The notes beneath the pieces were generated by a model, which was not told the DNA's origin, searched no databases, and worked only from the letters and a program-made list of their open reading frames with translations. From Cryobacterium cryoconiti (GTDB lineage: Bacteria; Actinomycetota; Actinomycetes; Actinomycetales; Microbacteriaceae), in NCBI RefSeq assembly GCF_004403065.1, contig NZ_SOHA01000005.1:478352-542351 (forward strand): 64,000 nucleotides of DNA, written 5' to 3'. Numbering within the stretch: position 1 is the stretch's first letter; each line of letters opens with the position of its first letter. Both the position numbers and the translations under genes were made by a program. This document shows, piece after piece, positions 48,964 through 58,613 of the stretch.

Positions 48964-50160
48964 ATGCGATGGCACCGACGAAAGCCTCCCGGCGTGGCAT
49001 CACCGGCATCCGTCGCCGCGGCACCTCCCCCCGAACCCCCACCGTCACGTGACGTCCCCCGAGGTCTCCCCCGGGGCGACGCCATCCTGATCGGTCTGGC
49101 CGCCGCCACCGTCGCCGCGTTCGGCCTGGCGTCCATCAGGTCCATTGCAGCCCCCGTGCTGCTGGCCCTCGTTCTGACGATCTGCGTTCATCCGTTGCGT
49201 AGCGCCCTGGAACGCCGTGGCGTGCCGCGCGGGCTGGCCACCGGCTCGGTCGCCGCGGCGGTCTTCCTCGTTCTGGCGGCCTTCCTGGCTGCGCTTCTGC
49301 TGGCCCTGGCCCAGTTCCCCGCCCTCCTCAGCCAGTACAGTTCCGAGATCGCCCGGATCGGCGCGTCGATCGGTGCCGCGCTGACGGACTTCGGAGTCGG
49401 AACCGATGAGGTGCAGACGATCGTGTCCGGTTTCGAACCCTCGCAGATCACCGGTTTCGTGTCGGACGTGCTGGGCAACGTGGCCGGGCTGGCGGGGGCC
49501 CTGGTCATCATCGCCACCACGCTGCTCCTGATGGCGATGGACGCCAGCTACCTGTCCACCCTGCTGCGGGAACTCGAACCGGCCCACCGGAATCTGGTCG
49601 GTGCGCTGCGAGCGACCGCCTCCCATGTGCGGCGGTACATGGTCACCACGACGCTGCTCGGGGTCGTGCAGGGCGTGCTCAACGGCGTGGCGCTCGTGAT
49701 CCTGGGCGTTCCCGGCGCGTTCCTCTGGGGAGTGCTCTCATTCCTGGGCAGCTTCATTCCCAATGTCGGCTACCTGGTCGCACTGGTGCCTCCCGTCGTC
49801 TTCGGGTTCCTGGCCGGCGGCTGGCAGACGGCGATTTCGGTGATCCTCGTGTACACCCTCGTGAACGCCATCGTGCAGGGCGCGATCCAGTCCCGGCTCG
49901 TCAGCAACGCCGTCGCCCTCAGCCAGACCGTCACCTTCGTGTCGGTGTTGGTCTGGACGGCCATCATCGGCCCCATCGGCGCGCTTCTGGCCACCCCGCT
50001 CACCCTTCTGGTGCGCATGATCCTGGTCGACTCCGACCCGGCCGCGCGCTGGTTTCGACCGCTGCTCGGTGACGTGGCGGCGACGCGGGCGCTGATGGTG
50101 AGGGAGACGGCCCAGCGCAGGGCCGCGCGCCGGGCCGGGCGCGCGGGCGTACAGCCCTGA
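48964..50160 (+). CDS. AI-2E family transporter
   Basis: A 398-residue membrane protein of the AI-2E (YdiK/PerM) family with seven to eight helices; the typical LLGVVQGVLNGVALVILGVPGAFLWG region has the conserved Gly-rich pore segment, and the C-terminus is basic. Substrates in the family vary (autoinducer-2, sodium/proton antiport), so none is assigned. GGAGG lies before the ATG; it stands alone. Confidence 0.88.
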   Translation: MRWHRRKPPGVASPASVAAAPPPEPPPSRDVPRGLPRGDAILIGLAAATVAAFGLASIRSIAAPVLLALVLTICVHPLRSALERRGVPRGLATGSVAAAVFLVLAAFLAALLLALAQFPALLSQYSSEIARIGASIGAALTDFGVGTDEVQTIVSGFEPSQITGFVSDVLGNVAGLAGALVIIATTLLLMAMDASYLSTLLRELEPAHRNLVGALRATASHVRRYMVTTTLLGVVQGVLNGVALVILGVPGAFLWGVLSFLGSFIPNVGYLVALVPPVVFGFLAGGWQTAISVILVYTLVNAIVQGAIQSRLVSNAVALSQTVTFVSVLVWTAIIGPIGALLATPLTLLVRMILVDSDPAARWFRPLLGDVAATRALMVRETAQRRAARRAGRAGVQP

Positions 50161-50204
50161 CCCGTCGGTTCAGACGCGGCTCCGCTCCCGTGCGCCGGGG
50201 CCGA

Positions 50205-50678
50205 TCAGCGGCCGGATGCCAGGAGTATCCCCTCGGACCGACCGGCGGATGTCCAGGAACCGTCCCAGGCGATCACGGCCAGGGCCGAGGTCGGCAGGGC
50301 GACCTCGGTGCCGGTGAGCCGGGCGGCCAGATCTTCGAATCCCGGATTGTGACCCACGAGCACGACCGAGTGTGCCTCGTCGGGCAGTGCGAGCACGACG
50401 GCCAGGAGTTGACCGGCCGTCGCAGCGTAGACGCGGTCATCGATCCGGGTCGGCGGCACCTCGGGGAGCTCGGCCGCGACGAGGTCCCAGGTTTCCCGGG
50501 CCCGCACGGCCGGCGACACCAGGGCGAGATCGATCCGGTGGATGAGGCCGGCCAGCCGTGCCCCGGCCCGCGGGGCCTGCCGGAGTCCCCGGGCGGCCAG
50601 CGGCCGATCGAGGTCGGCCTGCCGGCCCTCCCAATCCGACTTGGCGTGGCGAAGCAGGACCAGGGTGCGCTCAGGCAT
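50205..50678 (-). CDS. SixA-like histidine phosphatase
   Basis: A 157-residue histidine phosphatase superfamily protein with the N-terminal LVLLRHAKSDW (catalytic His11), a middle RARETWDLVA and the second catalytic region VVLVGHNPGFEDL. Compact length fits the SixA group, which in E. coli dephosphorylates a phosphohistidine; substrates here are unknown. It converges with the AI-2E gene. Confidence 0.88.
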   Translation of the reverse strand: MPERTLVLLRHAKSDWEGRQADLDRPLAARGLRQAPRAGARLAGLIHRIDLALVSPAVRARETWDLVAAELPEVPPTRIDDRVYAATAGQLLAVVLALPDEAHSVVLVGHNPGFEDLAARLTGTEVALPTSALAVIAWDGSWTSAGRSEGILLASGR

Positions 50679-50755
50679 CCGTCGCCCCGGGTACGCACGG
50701 CGAGTTTCGCCGGCCGGTGAGAGTCATCGTCTCAGTCTGCCACCGCGAGGCGCGG

Positions 50756-51159
50756 TCACACTACGAGTTCGCAGACTCCCGAATCGTGGGCGACGAACAT
50801 GCCCGTGATGCGCAGCAGCTTGCCGAAGGAGGTGGCGAGTTCTCGTCCCCAGGCCTGGTCGGGAGCGGTCAGGGCGGCCGTTCCCGGGCGTTCGAGGGTG
50901 AGGATGACGCTGCCGCCCGGCCCGTGTTCGGCCAGGACCTGGTTGACCGCGGTGGCCATGGCTGCGGCGCCGCCCGGTTCCGGGCGGAGCGGAATGCCAC
51001 TGACGGGGATCAGCAGGGGGATCTGCCTCCCCGGGCGTCGAGGAGCATGAACCAGAGCTGGTGGCTGATCGCCTGGCCCACCAACTCGGCCACCCGCTCT
51101 CGCGCTTGCTCGGTGGTGGTCACGGGAGCGGCGTCCCGGAGTCGGAGTGGGGTTGTCAT
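50756..51159 (-). pseudogene. Frameshifted actinobacterial hypothetical gene
   Basis: From ATG 51159 the frame reads MTTPLRLRDAAPVTTT, then SHQLWFMLLDARG, and stops soon after. The neighbouring frame continues RQIPLLIPVSGIPL through ILTLERPGTAALT to CELVV at 50756. The two halves join as one protein of about 134 residues of a kind I recognise as a common actinobacterial hypothetical, so about one base appears to be missing in the GC-rich run near 51027-51033. It may be true decay or a sequencing error. Function unknown. Confidence 0.7.
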
Positions 51160-51241
51160 GCGCACCAGACTGCCCGGACGGGCATCCGTCGCAGCCGCGG
51201 TGCACAGGATTGCACCTGGCAGGGATCGGTGGAGGAGAGGA

Positions 51242-51652
51242 CTACTCGAAGGACTCCATCAGCCGGGATCGCAGCAGGAACCGCACGCCGCGGGGCGCTT
51301 CGACGGAGAATCCGCCGCCGCGGCCGGGAACGACGTCGACCGTGAGGAAGGTGTGGCTCCAGTACTCGAATTGCTCCGCCGACATCCAGAAGTCGATCGG
51401 CTGCGCGGTCCCGCCGAGTGGTGCGACGTCGAGTCGACCGAGCAGAACGTCCCGGTCCGAGACGATGAATTCGCCCTCCGGAAAGCACATCGGTGAGGAG
51501 CCGTCGCAGCAGCCCCCGGACTGGTGGAACATCAGCGGGCCGTGTTCGTCCCAGAGGCTGCGGAGCAGGTCGACCGCGACGGCCGTGAGCTCCACCCGCG
51601 GAATCGTCTCTCCCGGGATGGTGATCGTTGCGGTGACGCCTGTCTCCGGCAT
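51242..51652 (-). CDS. DUF779 domain protein
   Basis: A 136-residue protein with the DUF779 cysteine-rich core GGCCDGSSPMCFP followed by DFWMSAEQFEYWSHTFLTVDV. ATG with AAGGGA eight bases before it. The family commonly follows NAD-dependent aldehyde dehydrogenase genes, as here, and its role is unknown; the cysteines suggest metal or redox chemistry (inference). Confidence 0.85.
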   Translation of the reverse strand: MPETGVTATITIPGETIPRVELTAVAVDLLRSLWDEHGPLMFHQSGGCCDGSSPMCFPEGEFIVSDRDVLLGRLDVAPLGGTAQPIDFWMSAEQFEYWSHTFLTVDVVPGRGGGFSVEAPRGVRFLLRSRLMESFE

Positions 51653-51788
51653 GGATGTTCCCTTCTGGTTGCGACCCCCGGGCCTGGGTCCGCCGAGGGT
51701 TATCGCCTCGGCGGCCCCTGGCCGGGGCCGGTGGTGCCGTGAGTGGTCCGGCTGTCGCGCCAGCGTAGGCCGGACCGGCGTCACGTGC

Positions 51789-53312
51789 CTAGAAGAAGCC
51801 CAGCTTGTTCTCGCTGTAGGACACGAGGAGGTTCTTCGTCTGCTGGTAGGCGGTCAGCGCGAGCTTGTTGTTCTCCCGGCCGATTCCCGAACTCTTGTAG
51901 CCGCCGAACGACGCCCCCGCCGGGTAGGCGTGGTAGTTGTTCACCCAGACCCGGCCGGCCTGGATGTCCCGCCCGGCCCGGTAGGCGATGTTTCCGTTGC
52001 GGGACCAGACCCCGGCTCCGAGCCCGTAGAGGGTGTCGTTGGCGATGGAGATGGCGTCGTCGTAATCGGTGAAGCTGGTCACCGCGAGCACCGGTCCGAA
52101 GATCTCCTCCTGGAACAGGCCCATCTTGTTGTGGCCCTCGAAGATGGTGGGCTCCACGTAGTAGCCTCCGCTCAGGTCACCGCCGAGGTCGACCCGCTCT
52201 CCGCCGAGCGCCAGCGTCGCACCCTCCTTCTTGCCGATGTCGATGTAGGAGAGGATCTTCTCGAGCTGGTCGTTGCTGGACTGCGCGCCGACCTGGGTCG
52301 CGGTGTCGAGCGGGTTGCCCTGGATCACCGTGCGGGTGCGCTCGACGGCGTCGCTCAGGAAGTCGTCATAGATCGGTTTCTGCAGCAGCGCCCGGCTGGG
52401 CGCGGTGCACACCTCGCCCTGGTTGAACGCGAAGAGCACGAAGCCCTCCTGCGCCTTGTCGTAGAAGGCGTCCTTCTCCTGGGCCACATCGCTGAAAAAG
52501 ATGTTGGGGCTCTTGCCGCCGAGTTCCATCGTCGACGGGATGATGTTGGCGCTCGCGTACTGCATGATCAGGCGCCCGGTCGAGGTCTCCCCCGTGAACG
52601 CGATCTTGCGGATCCGCGACGACGACGCGAGCGGCTTGCCGGCCTCGATGCCGAATCCGTTGACGATGTTGAGCACCCCCGGTGGCAGCACGTCACCGAT
52701 CAGGTCGATCAGCACGAGGATCGACACGGGGGTCTGTTCGGCCGGCTTGAGGACGATCGCGTTGCCGGCGGCCAGGGCCGGGGCCAGCTTCCACACGGCC
52801 ATCAGGAGCGGGAAGTTCCAGGGGATGATCTGCCCGACGACGCCGAGAGGCTCGTGGAACTGGTACGAGACCATGTCCCCGTTCAGTTCGGCATGGTCGC
52901 CGTCCTGGGCCCGGATCGCGGAGGCGAAGTATCGGAAGTGGTCGGAGCAGAGCGGGATGTCCGCGTTCAGGGTTTCCCGGACCGGCTTGCCGTTCTCCCA
53001 GGTCTCGGCGACGCTGAGCAGTTCGAGGTTCGCGTCGATGATGTCGGCGATCCTGTTGAGCACCGCCGCGCGCTCAGTCGATGAGGTCTTGCCCCACGCC
53101 GGCGCTGCCCGGTGTGCGGCATCCAGTGCCAATTCGATGTCCTCCGCCGTGCCGCGGGCCACCTCGGCGAATGGCTTGCCGTTGACGGGCGAGATGTCTT
53201 CGAAGTACTGACCCTTGACGGGTTTGACCCACTCGCCGCCGATCCAGTTCTCGTAGCGGGGCTTGAAGGTGACTAGGGCACCCGGTGTTCCGGGGTTGGA
53301 ATAGACGGTCAT
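51789..53312 (-). CDS. NAD-dependent aldehyde dehydrogenase, ExaC/acetaldehyde type
   Basis: A 507-residue aldehyde dehydrogenase. The nucleophile is Cys302 in EVCTAPSR, the general base glutamate is in [12 protein letters not shown], and PWNFPLLMA forms the cofactor site. The close association with DUF779 and an AcoR-like regulator fits the acetaldehyde dehydrogenase group that works in ethanol or acetoin use. GAGGAG precedes the ATG. Confidence 0.93.
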   Translation of the reverse strand: MTVYSNPGTPGALVTFKPRYENWIGGEWVKPVKGQYFEDISPVNGKPFAEVARGTAEDIELALDAAHRAAPAWGKTSSTERAAVLNRIADIIDANLELLSVAETWENGKPVRETLNADIPLCSDHFRYFASAIRAQDGDHAELNGDMVSYQFHEPLGVVGQIIPWNFPLLMAVWKLAPALAAGNAIVLKPAEQTPVSILVLIDLIGDVLPPGVLNIVNGFGIEAGKPLASSSRIRKIAFTGETSTGRLIMQYASANIIPSTMELGGKSPNIFFSDVAQEKDAFYDKAQEGFVLFAFNQGEVCTAPSRALLQKPIYDDFLSDAVERTRTVIQGNPLDTATQVGAQSSNDQLEKILSYIDIGKKEGATLALGGERVDLGGDLSGGYYVEPTIFEGHNKMGLFQEEIFGPVLAVTSFTDYDDAISIANDTLYGLGAGVWSRNGNIAYRAGRDIQAGRVWVNNYHAYPAGASFGGYKSSGIGRENNKLALTAYQQTKNLLVSYSENKLGFF

Positions 53313-53393
53313 GATCTCTCCTCGTCGACGACATTGTCGGTGGGATTCGCCTGTTGCGAACCTGGGCCTGAGCCTAGGAAAGAGAACGTTTCT

Positions 53394-54761
53394 TCAGCGT
53401 TGCGGGAGGTTGCGGGGCGCGGAGACCGGACCCGCGTGGTCCAGCTCGGCTTCGATCCGGCTGAGCCGCGCCACCACGGATGCCCGTTTCGGCGACCGGG
53501 CCGGCAACAGTTCCAGGCACGCGCGCCACACCTCACTGTCGTAGGTGGCCTCGTCGGTGCGGGCGTACTCCAGCAGGAGTTCGGCGGACGCATCCGTGAG
53601 CATGGCCTGCCGCAGCCGCGCCGAGATCTCGGCGCGGATCTCGACGATCCCGGGTGCGGTCGAACTCGGCAGCACGGGCCCTCGGTAGGCCCCGAGCGCC
53701 ACCCGATGCGCACCGCGCTCCAGGAAGGCGAGCACGCGCTGCGCGTCCAGTTCGATGGCCGTCTCCAGACGGTAGGGGCGGGAGGCGATGCTGATCCTCG
53801 GGCTGGTGTGTTCGAGGACCTTGCGCAGCCGCACCATCTCGGCGCGCAGGTTGTCGACGGCGTTGGCCTGGTCGGTGAGCAGCAGCGACAGCCGGTCGGC
53901 GGAGAGGCCGTCCCGGTTCCACGCCAGCAGGGTGAGGATTTCCGCGTGCCGCGGGCTGATCTCCAGCGGGCCGTCGGCAGTCTCTAACCGGCCGTGATCG
54001 CCGCCCAGCACTCCCAGCCGGGCGGGCGCGGGCCGAGTGATCGGCGGACCCGAGGGTACGCCGAAGAAGCGGGCGACGGTGGCCGGTCCCGCCGCCGCGC
54101 TCAGCCGCTGGATGCGCAGTTCAGCCTCCATGGCCGCGACGGCCGCTTCCACCAGTGGCAGGGTCTGCGGAGCGACGGCTTCGTCGCCACCCGTGATGTC
54201 GATCACGCCGAGAACGGCTCCGGAGTGCGGGTCGTGGATGGGCACGGCCGTGCAACTCCACGGATGCGCCAGCTCGTTGAAGTGTTCGGCCCGCTGGATC
54301 TGGATCCCATGACCGAGGGTCAGCGCCGTTCCCGGTGCGCTCGTGCCCACCCGGCGCTCGGACCAGTCGGAGCCTTCCACGAAAAGCATGTCTTCGGCCC
54401 GCCGACGCACGACACGGTCTCCGTCGATCCAGAGCAGACGTCCGAACTCGTCGCCGATGGCGACGATCAGGCCGGAGTGAAACGTGTGGCGGATCAGGAG
54501 ATTGTGAACCACCGGCAGCACCGATGCCAGTGGGTGCCGGTCGCGCAGTTCCCGCAGCGCGTCGACGCTGACCTCCTGCTCGGGAGCGAGCCGGGACGGA
54601 TCGAGGCTGAGCGACAGCGACCGCTCCCAGGATTCTTTGACCACTCGGCGTACCCCGGGACCCACATACCGTTCCGTGACGGCGGCTTCGTGGGCCTGCG
54701 CAAGCCGACCGTGACTGCCTCCGGCGAACCCGGCCGGCCGATCGATCCACGGACTCGTCAT
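53394..54761 (-). CDS. GAF-domain transcriptional regulator, AcoR-like
   Basis: A 455-residue regulator. Residues about 30-210 form the AcoR-type N-terminus with a GAF domain (ending AVLGVIDITGGDEAVAPQ). There is no AAA+ sigma-54 domain (no GAFTGA). Instead a winged-helix region (about 265-345, ISPRHAEILTLLAWN, AEMVRLRKVLE) resembles OmpR/SARP type DNA-binding, followed by a helical tail. It most likely controls the adjacent aldehyde dehydrogenase. GGAGG lies before the ATG. Confidence 0.82.
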   Translation of the reverse strand: MTSPWIDRPAGFAGGSHGRLAQAHEAAVTERYVGPGVRRVVKESWERSLSLSLDPSRLAPEQEVSVDALRELRDRHPLASVLPVVHNLLIRHTFHSGLIVAIGDEFGRLLWIDGDRVVRRRAEDMLFVEGSDWSERRVGTSAPGTALTLGHGIQIQRAEHFNELAHPWSCTAVPIHDPHSGAVLGVIDITGGDEAVAPQTLPLVEAAVAAMEAELRIQRLSAAAGPATVARFFGVPSGPPITRPAPARLGVLGGDHGRLETADGPLEISPRHAEILTLLAWNRDGLSADRLSLLLTDQANAVDNLRAEMVRLRKVLEHTSPRISIASRPYRLETAIELDAQRVLAFLERGAHRVALGAYRGPVLPSSTAPGIVEIRAEISARLRQAMLTDASAELLLEYARTDEATYDSEVWRACLELLPARSPKRASVVARLSRIEAELDHAGPVSAPRNLPQR

Positions 54762-54848
54762 GAAACCTCCGAACAGCTTTGGTCAGCGGCGATCGGAGGC
54801 GAAGCCCGATCAGGGGCCAGTCTAGGCCTCCCGGTCGGGCAATACCGT

Positions 54849-55979
54849 CTAGGAGCCGATCTCCTGGTACGCGGCGAAGAGAAGGGATGTGTCGGGTCCT
54901 TCCAACACGGTGGGCTTGCCGATGTCGTCGAGCACGATGAAACGGAGCATTCCGCTGCGGGTCTTCTTGTCGCGCTGCATGGTGGCGAGAAGGGTGCTCC
55001 ACCGGCCGACCGGGTAGGTGGTGGGCAGAGTCAGAGATTCCAGGATGCGGCGGTGCCGGTCGACCGCCTCGTCGGAGAGGCGTCCGCTCAGCCGGGCCAC
55101 CTCCGCGGCGAACATCATGCCCACAGCGACGGCGGCCCCGTGGCGCCAGCCGTAGCGTTCGGCGTGCTCGACCGCGTGGCCGAGAGTGTGACCGTAGTTC
55201 AGGATCTCGCGCAGGCCGGACTCCTTGAAGTCCTCCCCCACAACCTGGGCCTTCATCCCGACCGCGAGTTCGAGCACCCGCCGGAACTGCGGGGTGTGCG
55301 GGTCGGTGACCGCCGCGACATCCGCTTCGACGATGTCGAGGATCTCGGGGAGCTGGATGAAACCGGCCTTCACGATCTCGGCGAAACCGGCCAGGATCTC
55401 GTTCCGGGGCAGGTCGTCGAGCACGTCCAGGTCGCAGAGGACCGCGGCGGGCGCGTAGAACGTGCCCACGAGGTTCTTGCCCTCGGCGGTGTTGATGCCG
55501 TTCTTGCCGCCCACGGCGGCGTCCACCATGCCGAGCACGCTGGTCGGGATCTGCACCAGGCGCACGCCGCGCAGCCAGGTCGCCGCGACGAAGCCGGCCA
55601 GGTCGGTGACGGCGCCGCCGCCGAAACCGATGACGGCATCGGTGCGGCTGAAGTCGGCCTGGCCCATGACCTGCCAGCAGAACGCGGCCACCTCGACCCG
55701 CTTGGCGGCTTCGGCGTCGGGCACCTCGGCGATCAGCACCTCGAATTTGCCGAGCAGGCTCTCGCGCAGGGCGACGGCGCGGGCGCCGAGGTGGGACGTG
55801 TGCACGATGAGCACCTTCGCCACCTTCGGGCCGAGCTGTTCGACGACGTCGTCGATGAGGCCGCGCCCGATCAGCACGGGGTAGCTGTCGGCACCGGCAA
55901 CGGTGATGACGGTGGTGGCGGGCTCGAGGGCAGGCTCAGTGATGGGCTCGGTGGATTCAGGCACAGGTGCTCCGGTCAT
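54849..55979 (-). CDS. aroB: 3-dehydroquinate synthase
   Basis: Second step of the shikimate pathway, 376 residues. NAD site FGGGAVTDLAGFVAATW, metal ligands in GKNGINTAEGKNLVG, EIVKAGFI and NYGHTLGHAVE are intact. The ATG at 55979 shares four bases with the aroK stop (ATGA); an ATG six codons earlier is possible. The N-terminus has a Pro/Glu/Thr-rich lead of about 20 residues. Confidence 0.95.
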   Translation of the reverse strand: MTGAPVPESTEPITEPALEPATTVITVAGADSYPVLIGRGLIDDVVEQLGPKVAKVLIVHTSHLGARAVALRESLLGKFEVLIAEVPDAEAAKRVEVAAFCWQVMGQADFSRTDAVIGFGGGAVTDLAGFVAATWLRGVRLVQIPTSVLGMVDAAVGGKNGINTAEGKNLVGTFYAPAAVLCDLDVLDDLPRNEILAGFAEIVKAGFIQLPEILDIVEADVAAVTDPHTPQFRRVLELAVGMKAQVVGEDFKESGLREILNYGHTLGHAVEHAERYGWRHGAAVAVGMMFAAEVARLSGRLSDEAVDRHRRILESLTLPTTYPVGRWSTLLATMQRDKKTRSGMLRFIVLDDIGKPTVLEGPDTSLLFAAYQEIGS

Positions 55980-56491
55980 GATCGTTTCTTGGTCCATTTC
56001 ACGACGTCATCAGCGATGGCGTCCAGGGGACGATGTGAGGTGTCGAACCGGATGCCGGCCAGAGCCTCGTAGACGGGCCGGCGCTCGGCGTAGATGCGCT
56101 TCCAGTCCGCGATCCCGTTTCGCAGGAGCGGTCGTTTGCCGCCGGTGATCCTGGCCCCGGCGGCTCGGGCCGACACGCTCAGGTACACGACGGAACACCC
56201 GGCCAGGTCGGCCTGGGTTTCCGTGTCGAGCACGGCTCCCCCGCCGAGCGAGACCACGGCCTGCTCGGTCAGGGCGTGGGCCACGGCCTGACGTTCAAGC
56301 GCTCTGAAGTGCTCCTCGCCGTGTTGCTCGAAGATGTCCTTGATCGGGCCGTGCTGGTCGACGATGCGGTGGTCGGTGTCGATGAACGGCACGTCGAGCG
56401 CCTTGGCCACCCTCCGACCGATCTTGGTCTTGCCGGCGGCCATGGGCCCGATGAAGACGAGGGGCAGGATCGGATGCGTCGGCGCGGCCAT
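55976..56491 (-). CDS. aroK: Shikimate kinase
   Basis: Phosphorylates shikimate, 171 residues. The P-loop is GPMAAGKT (15-22), then FIDTDHRIV, the shikimate-binding SLGGGAV and the lid RPLL. The frame continues far upstream through aroC, but ATG 56491 (MAAPTHPILPLVFIG) is the real start. Between aroC and aroB, coupled to the latter. Confidence 0.95.
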   Translation of the reverse strand: MAAPTHPILPLVFIGPMAAGKTKIGRRVAKALDVPFIDTDHRIVDQHGPIKDIFEQHGEEHFRALERQAVAHALTEQAVVSLGGGAVLDTETQADLAGCSVVYLSVSARAAGARITGGKRPLLRNGIADWKRIYAERRPVYEALAGIRFDTSHRPLDAIADDVVKWTKKRS

Positions 56492-56508
56492 TGCGTACTC
56501 CGGCGTCT

Positions 56509-57714
56509 CTAGAGGGAGGCGTCGCTGGACGCGCCCGTCTGGAGGTTCGCCGGGATGTGGGCCAGGTAGGCGTCCAGGTTGCGGCGGGTCTCCGCGACGG
56601 AGTCGCCACCGAACTTCTCCAGGACGGAGTTCGCGAGAACGAGGGCGACCATGGCTTCGGCGACCACGCCGGCGGCTGGAACGGCACAGACATCCGACCG
56701 CTGGTGGTGCGCGGGGGCTGCCTCGCCGGTGGCCACATCGACCGTGCGCAGGGCACGCGGGATGGTGGAGATCGGTTTCATTCCGGCGCGCACGCGCAGC
56801 ACGGTTCCCGTGCTCATGCCGCCTTCGGTGCCGCCGGCCCGGTCGCTGACCCGCTGGATTCGCCCGTCGGACTGCACGAGCTCGTCGTGGGCCACCGAGC
56901 CCCGCCGGGTGGTGGTCAGGAAGCCGTCGCCGACCTCGACGCCCTTGATGGCCTGGATGCCCATCAGCGCGGCCGCCAGCTGCGAATCGAGGCGGCGGTC
57001 CCAGTGCACGAACGAGCCGAGCCCGGGGGGAAGATTGTAGGCCAGCACCTCGACGACCCCGCCGAGGGTGTCGCCGTCCTTGTGGGCCTGATCGACCTCG
57101 GCCACCATCAGGGCGCTGGTCGCGGCGTCGAAGCAGCGCAGCGGGTCGGCGTCGAGGACGTCGACGTCGTCGGGTGCGGGCAGCAGGGCGTCTTCGGGAA
57201 CCCGGACCGGCCCGATCGACAGGGTGTGGCTGACCAGGGTGATGCCGAGCTCGGCCAGGAATGAGCGGGCGACCGCACCGAGCGCGACGCGAGCGGCGGT
57301 TTCGCGGGCGCTGGCACGCTCCAGCACCGGGCGGGATTCGTCGAAGTCGTACTTCTGCATGCCGACAAGGTCGGCGTGGCCGGGCCGGGGCCGGGTCAGC
57401 GGGGCGCCGCGTCCGCGGGCGGACGAGGTCTGCACCGGCTCGGGGCTCATCACCTCGGCCCACTTGGGCCATTCGGTGTTGCCGATCCGCAGGGCCACCG
57501 GTCCACCCATGGTGAGACCGTGGCGCACGCCGCCGGAGATGTTCAGTTCATCCTGCTCGAATTTCATGCGCGCACCACGGCCGTAGCCGAGTTTGCGGCG
57601 CGCAAGGTCGAGGCGGATCGCATCTAGAGTGACCGGGATTCCAGCGGGCAAACCCTCGACGATAGCGATGAGTTCGGGGCCGTGGGACTCTCCGGCAGTG
57701 AGCCAACGAAGCAT
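56509..57714 (-). CDS. aroC: Chorismate synthase
   Basis: Makes chorismate from EPSP with reduced FMN, 401 residues. Signatures [18 protein letters not shown], the FMN region [15 protein letters not shown] and the histidines of [13 protein letters not shown] are present. ATG 57714 ([10 protein letters not shown]) is preferred over upstream codons in the open frame. It ends 17 bases before aroK. Confidence 0.96.
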   Translation of the reverse strand: MLRWLTAGESHGPELIAIVEGLPAGIPVTLDAIRLDLARRKLGYGRGARMKFEQDELNISGGVRHGLTMGGPVALRIGNTEWPKWAEVMSPEPVQTSSARGRGAPLTRPRPGHADLVGMQKYDFDESRPVLERASARETAARVALGAVARSFLAELGITLVSHTLSIGPVRVPEDALLPAPDDVDVLDADPLRCFDAATSALMVAEVDQAHKDGDTLGGVVEVLAYNLPPGLGSFVHWDRRLDSQLAAALMGIQAIKGVEVGDGFLTTTRRGSVAHDELVQSDGRIQRVSDRAGGTEGGMSTGTVLRVRAGMKPISTIPRALRTVDVATGEAAPAHHQRSDVCAVPAAGVVAEAMVALVLANSVLEKFGGDSVAETRRNLDAYLAHIPANLQTGASSDASL

Positions 57715-57719
57715 GACCA

Positions 57720-58613
57720 CTATCCTGTCACAGCCTGTCGGGTCAGGGCGCCGCGCATGGCCTGCAGCACGCCGGCCTCGTTCGGAAGGGGCTCGAACGG
57801 GTCCCCGGAGACGAAGATCCGCACCTGGACCAGGGCCTGGTGCAGCAGCATGCCCTCGCCGGACACGGCGGTGCCGCCCGCGAGCACCCACGACCGGGCG
57901 AGGGAGCTGGGCCACGGAGCGTAGCTGACGTCGAAGAGAACCGCCGTGCGGCGCAGGTCGGCGGGGAACTCCGCGCCGAGGACGCTGCCTCCGGGGAGGG
58001 TGCTGATGACCAGGTCGCTCACGCGTTCGGGGTTGGGCAGGTCGGTCAGGGGGTGCACCGTGACGACGACCCCGAGGCTCTGGCCCAGTGCGACCAGGGC
58101 GGCGGCCTTGGCGGGGCTGCGGACGAGCACGTCGACAGTCTCGGCGCCCAGCTCGGCCGCGGCGACCAGGGCGGATGCCGCCGTGGCGCCGGCTCCGAGC
58201 AGGGTCACGTGCACCGCGCGCCGCACGCCGGCTTCGGCGAGGGCGCGCACCAGGCCGGTCACATCCGTGTTGAAGCCGTGCAGTGTTCGCCGGCCGTCGG
58301 TCTCACCGAGCAGCACCGTGTTGACCGAGCCGGTCTGCTCGGCGATCCGGTCGAGCCCGTCGAGGTGCGCCTGCACCTCGTGCTTGAGGGGCATGGTCAG
58401 GGAGAGTCCCCGCCACTCGCCCCCCAGGGAACCGAGAAAGTCGGACAACCCGCCGGCCGCCACGCGCACGGCGTCGTAGCGCCAGTCCAGCCCGAGCGCC
58501 CCGTAGGCGGCGCGGTGCAGCGCGGGCGACAGGGAATGTTCGATGGGTGAGCCCAGCACCGCCAGACGGCAGGCGGGGGGCGGGGCAGGGGTGGAGGTGA
58601 CGGGCTCAGTCAT
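57720..58613 (-). CDS. aroE: Shikimate dehydrogenase
   Basis: NADPH-dependent reduction of dehydroshikimate, 297 residues. Shikimate-binding [14 protein letters not shown], the catalytic lysine in [13 protein letters not shown] and the NADP loop [12 protein letters not shown] are intact. The ATG overlaps the mltG stop by eight bases (ATGACTGA). Confidence 0.95.
   Translation of the reverse strand: MTEPVTSTPAPPPACRLAVLGSPIEHSLSPALHRAAYGALGLDWRYDAVRVAAGGLSDFLGSLGGEWRGLSLTMPLKHEVQAHLDGLDRIAEQTGSVNTVLLGETDGRRTLHGFNTDVTGLVRALAEAGVRRAVHVTLLGAGATAASALVAAAELGAETVDVLVRSPAKAAALVALGQSLGVVVTVHPLTDLPNPERVSDLVISTLPGGSVLGAEFPADLRRTAVLFDVSYAPWPSSLARSWVLAGGTAVSGEGMLLHQALVQVRIFVSGDPFEPLPNEAGVLQAMRGALTRQAVTG

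Noticed and set aside
56492-57472. Apparent extension of aroK through aroC
   Set aside because: Arg/Pro-rich shadow of aroC; the P-loop N-terminus of AroK begins at 56491.
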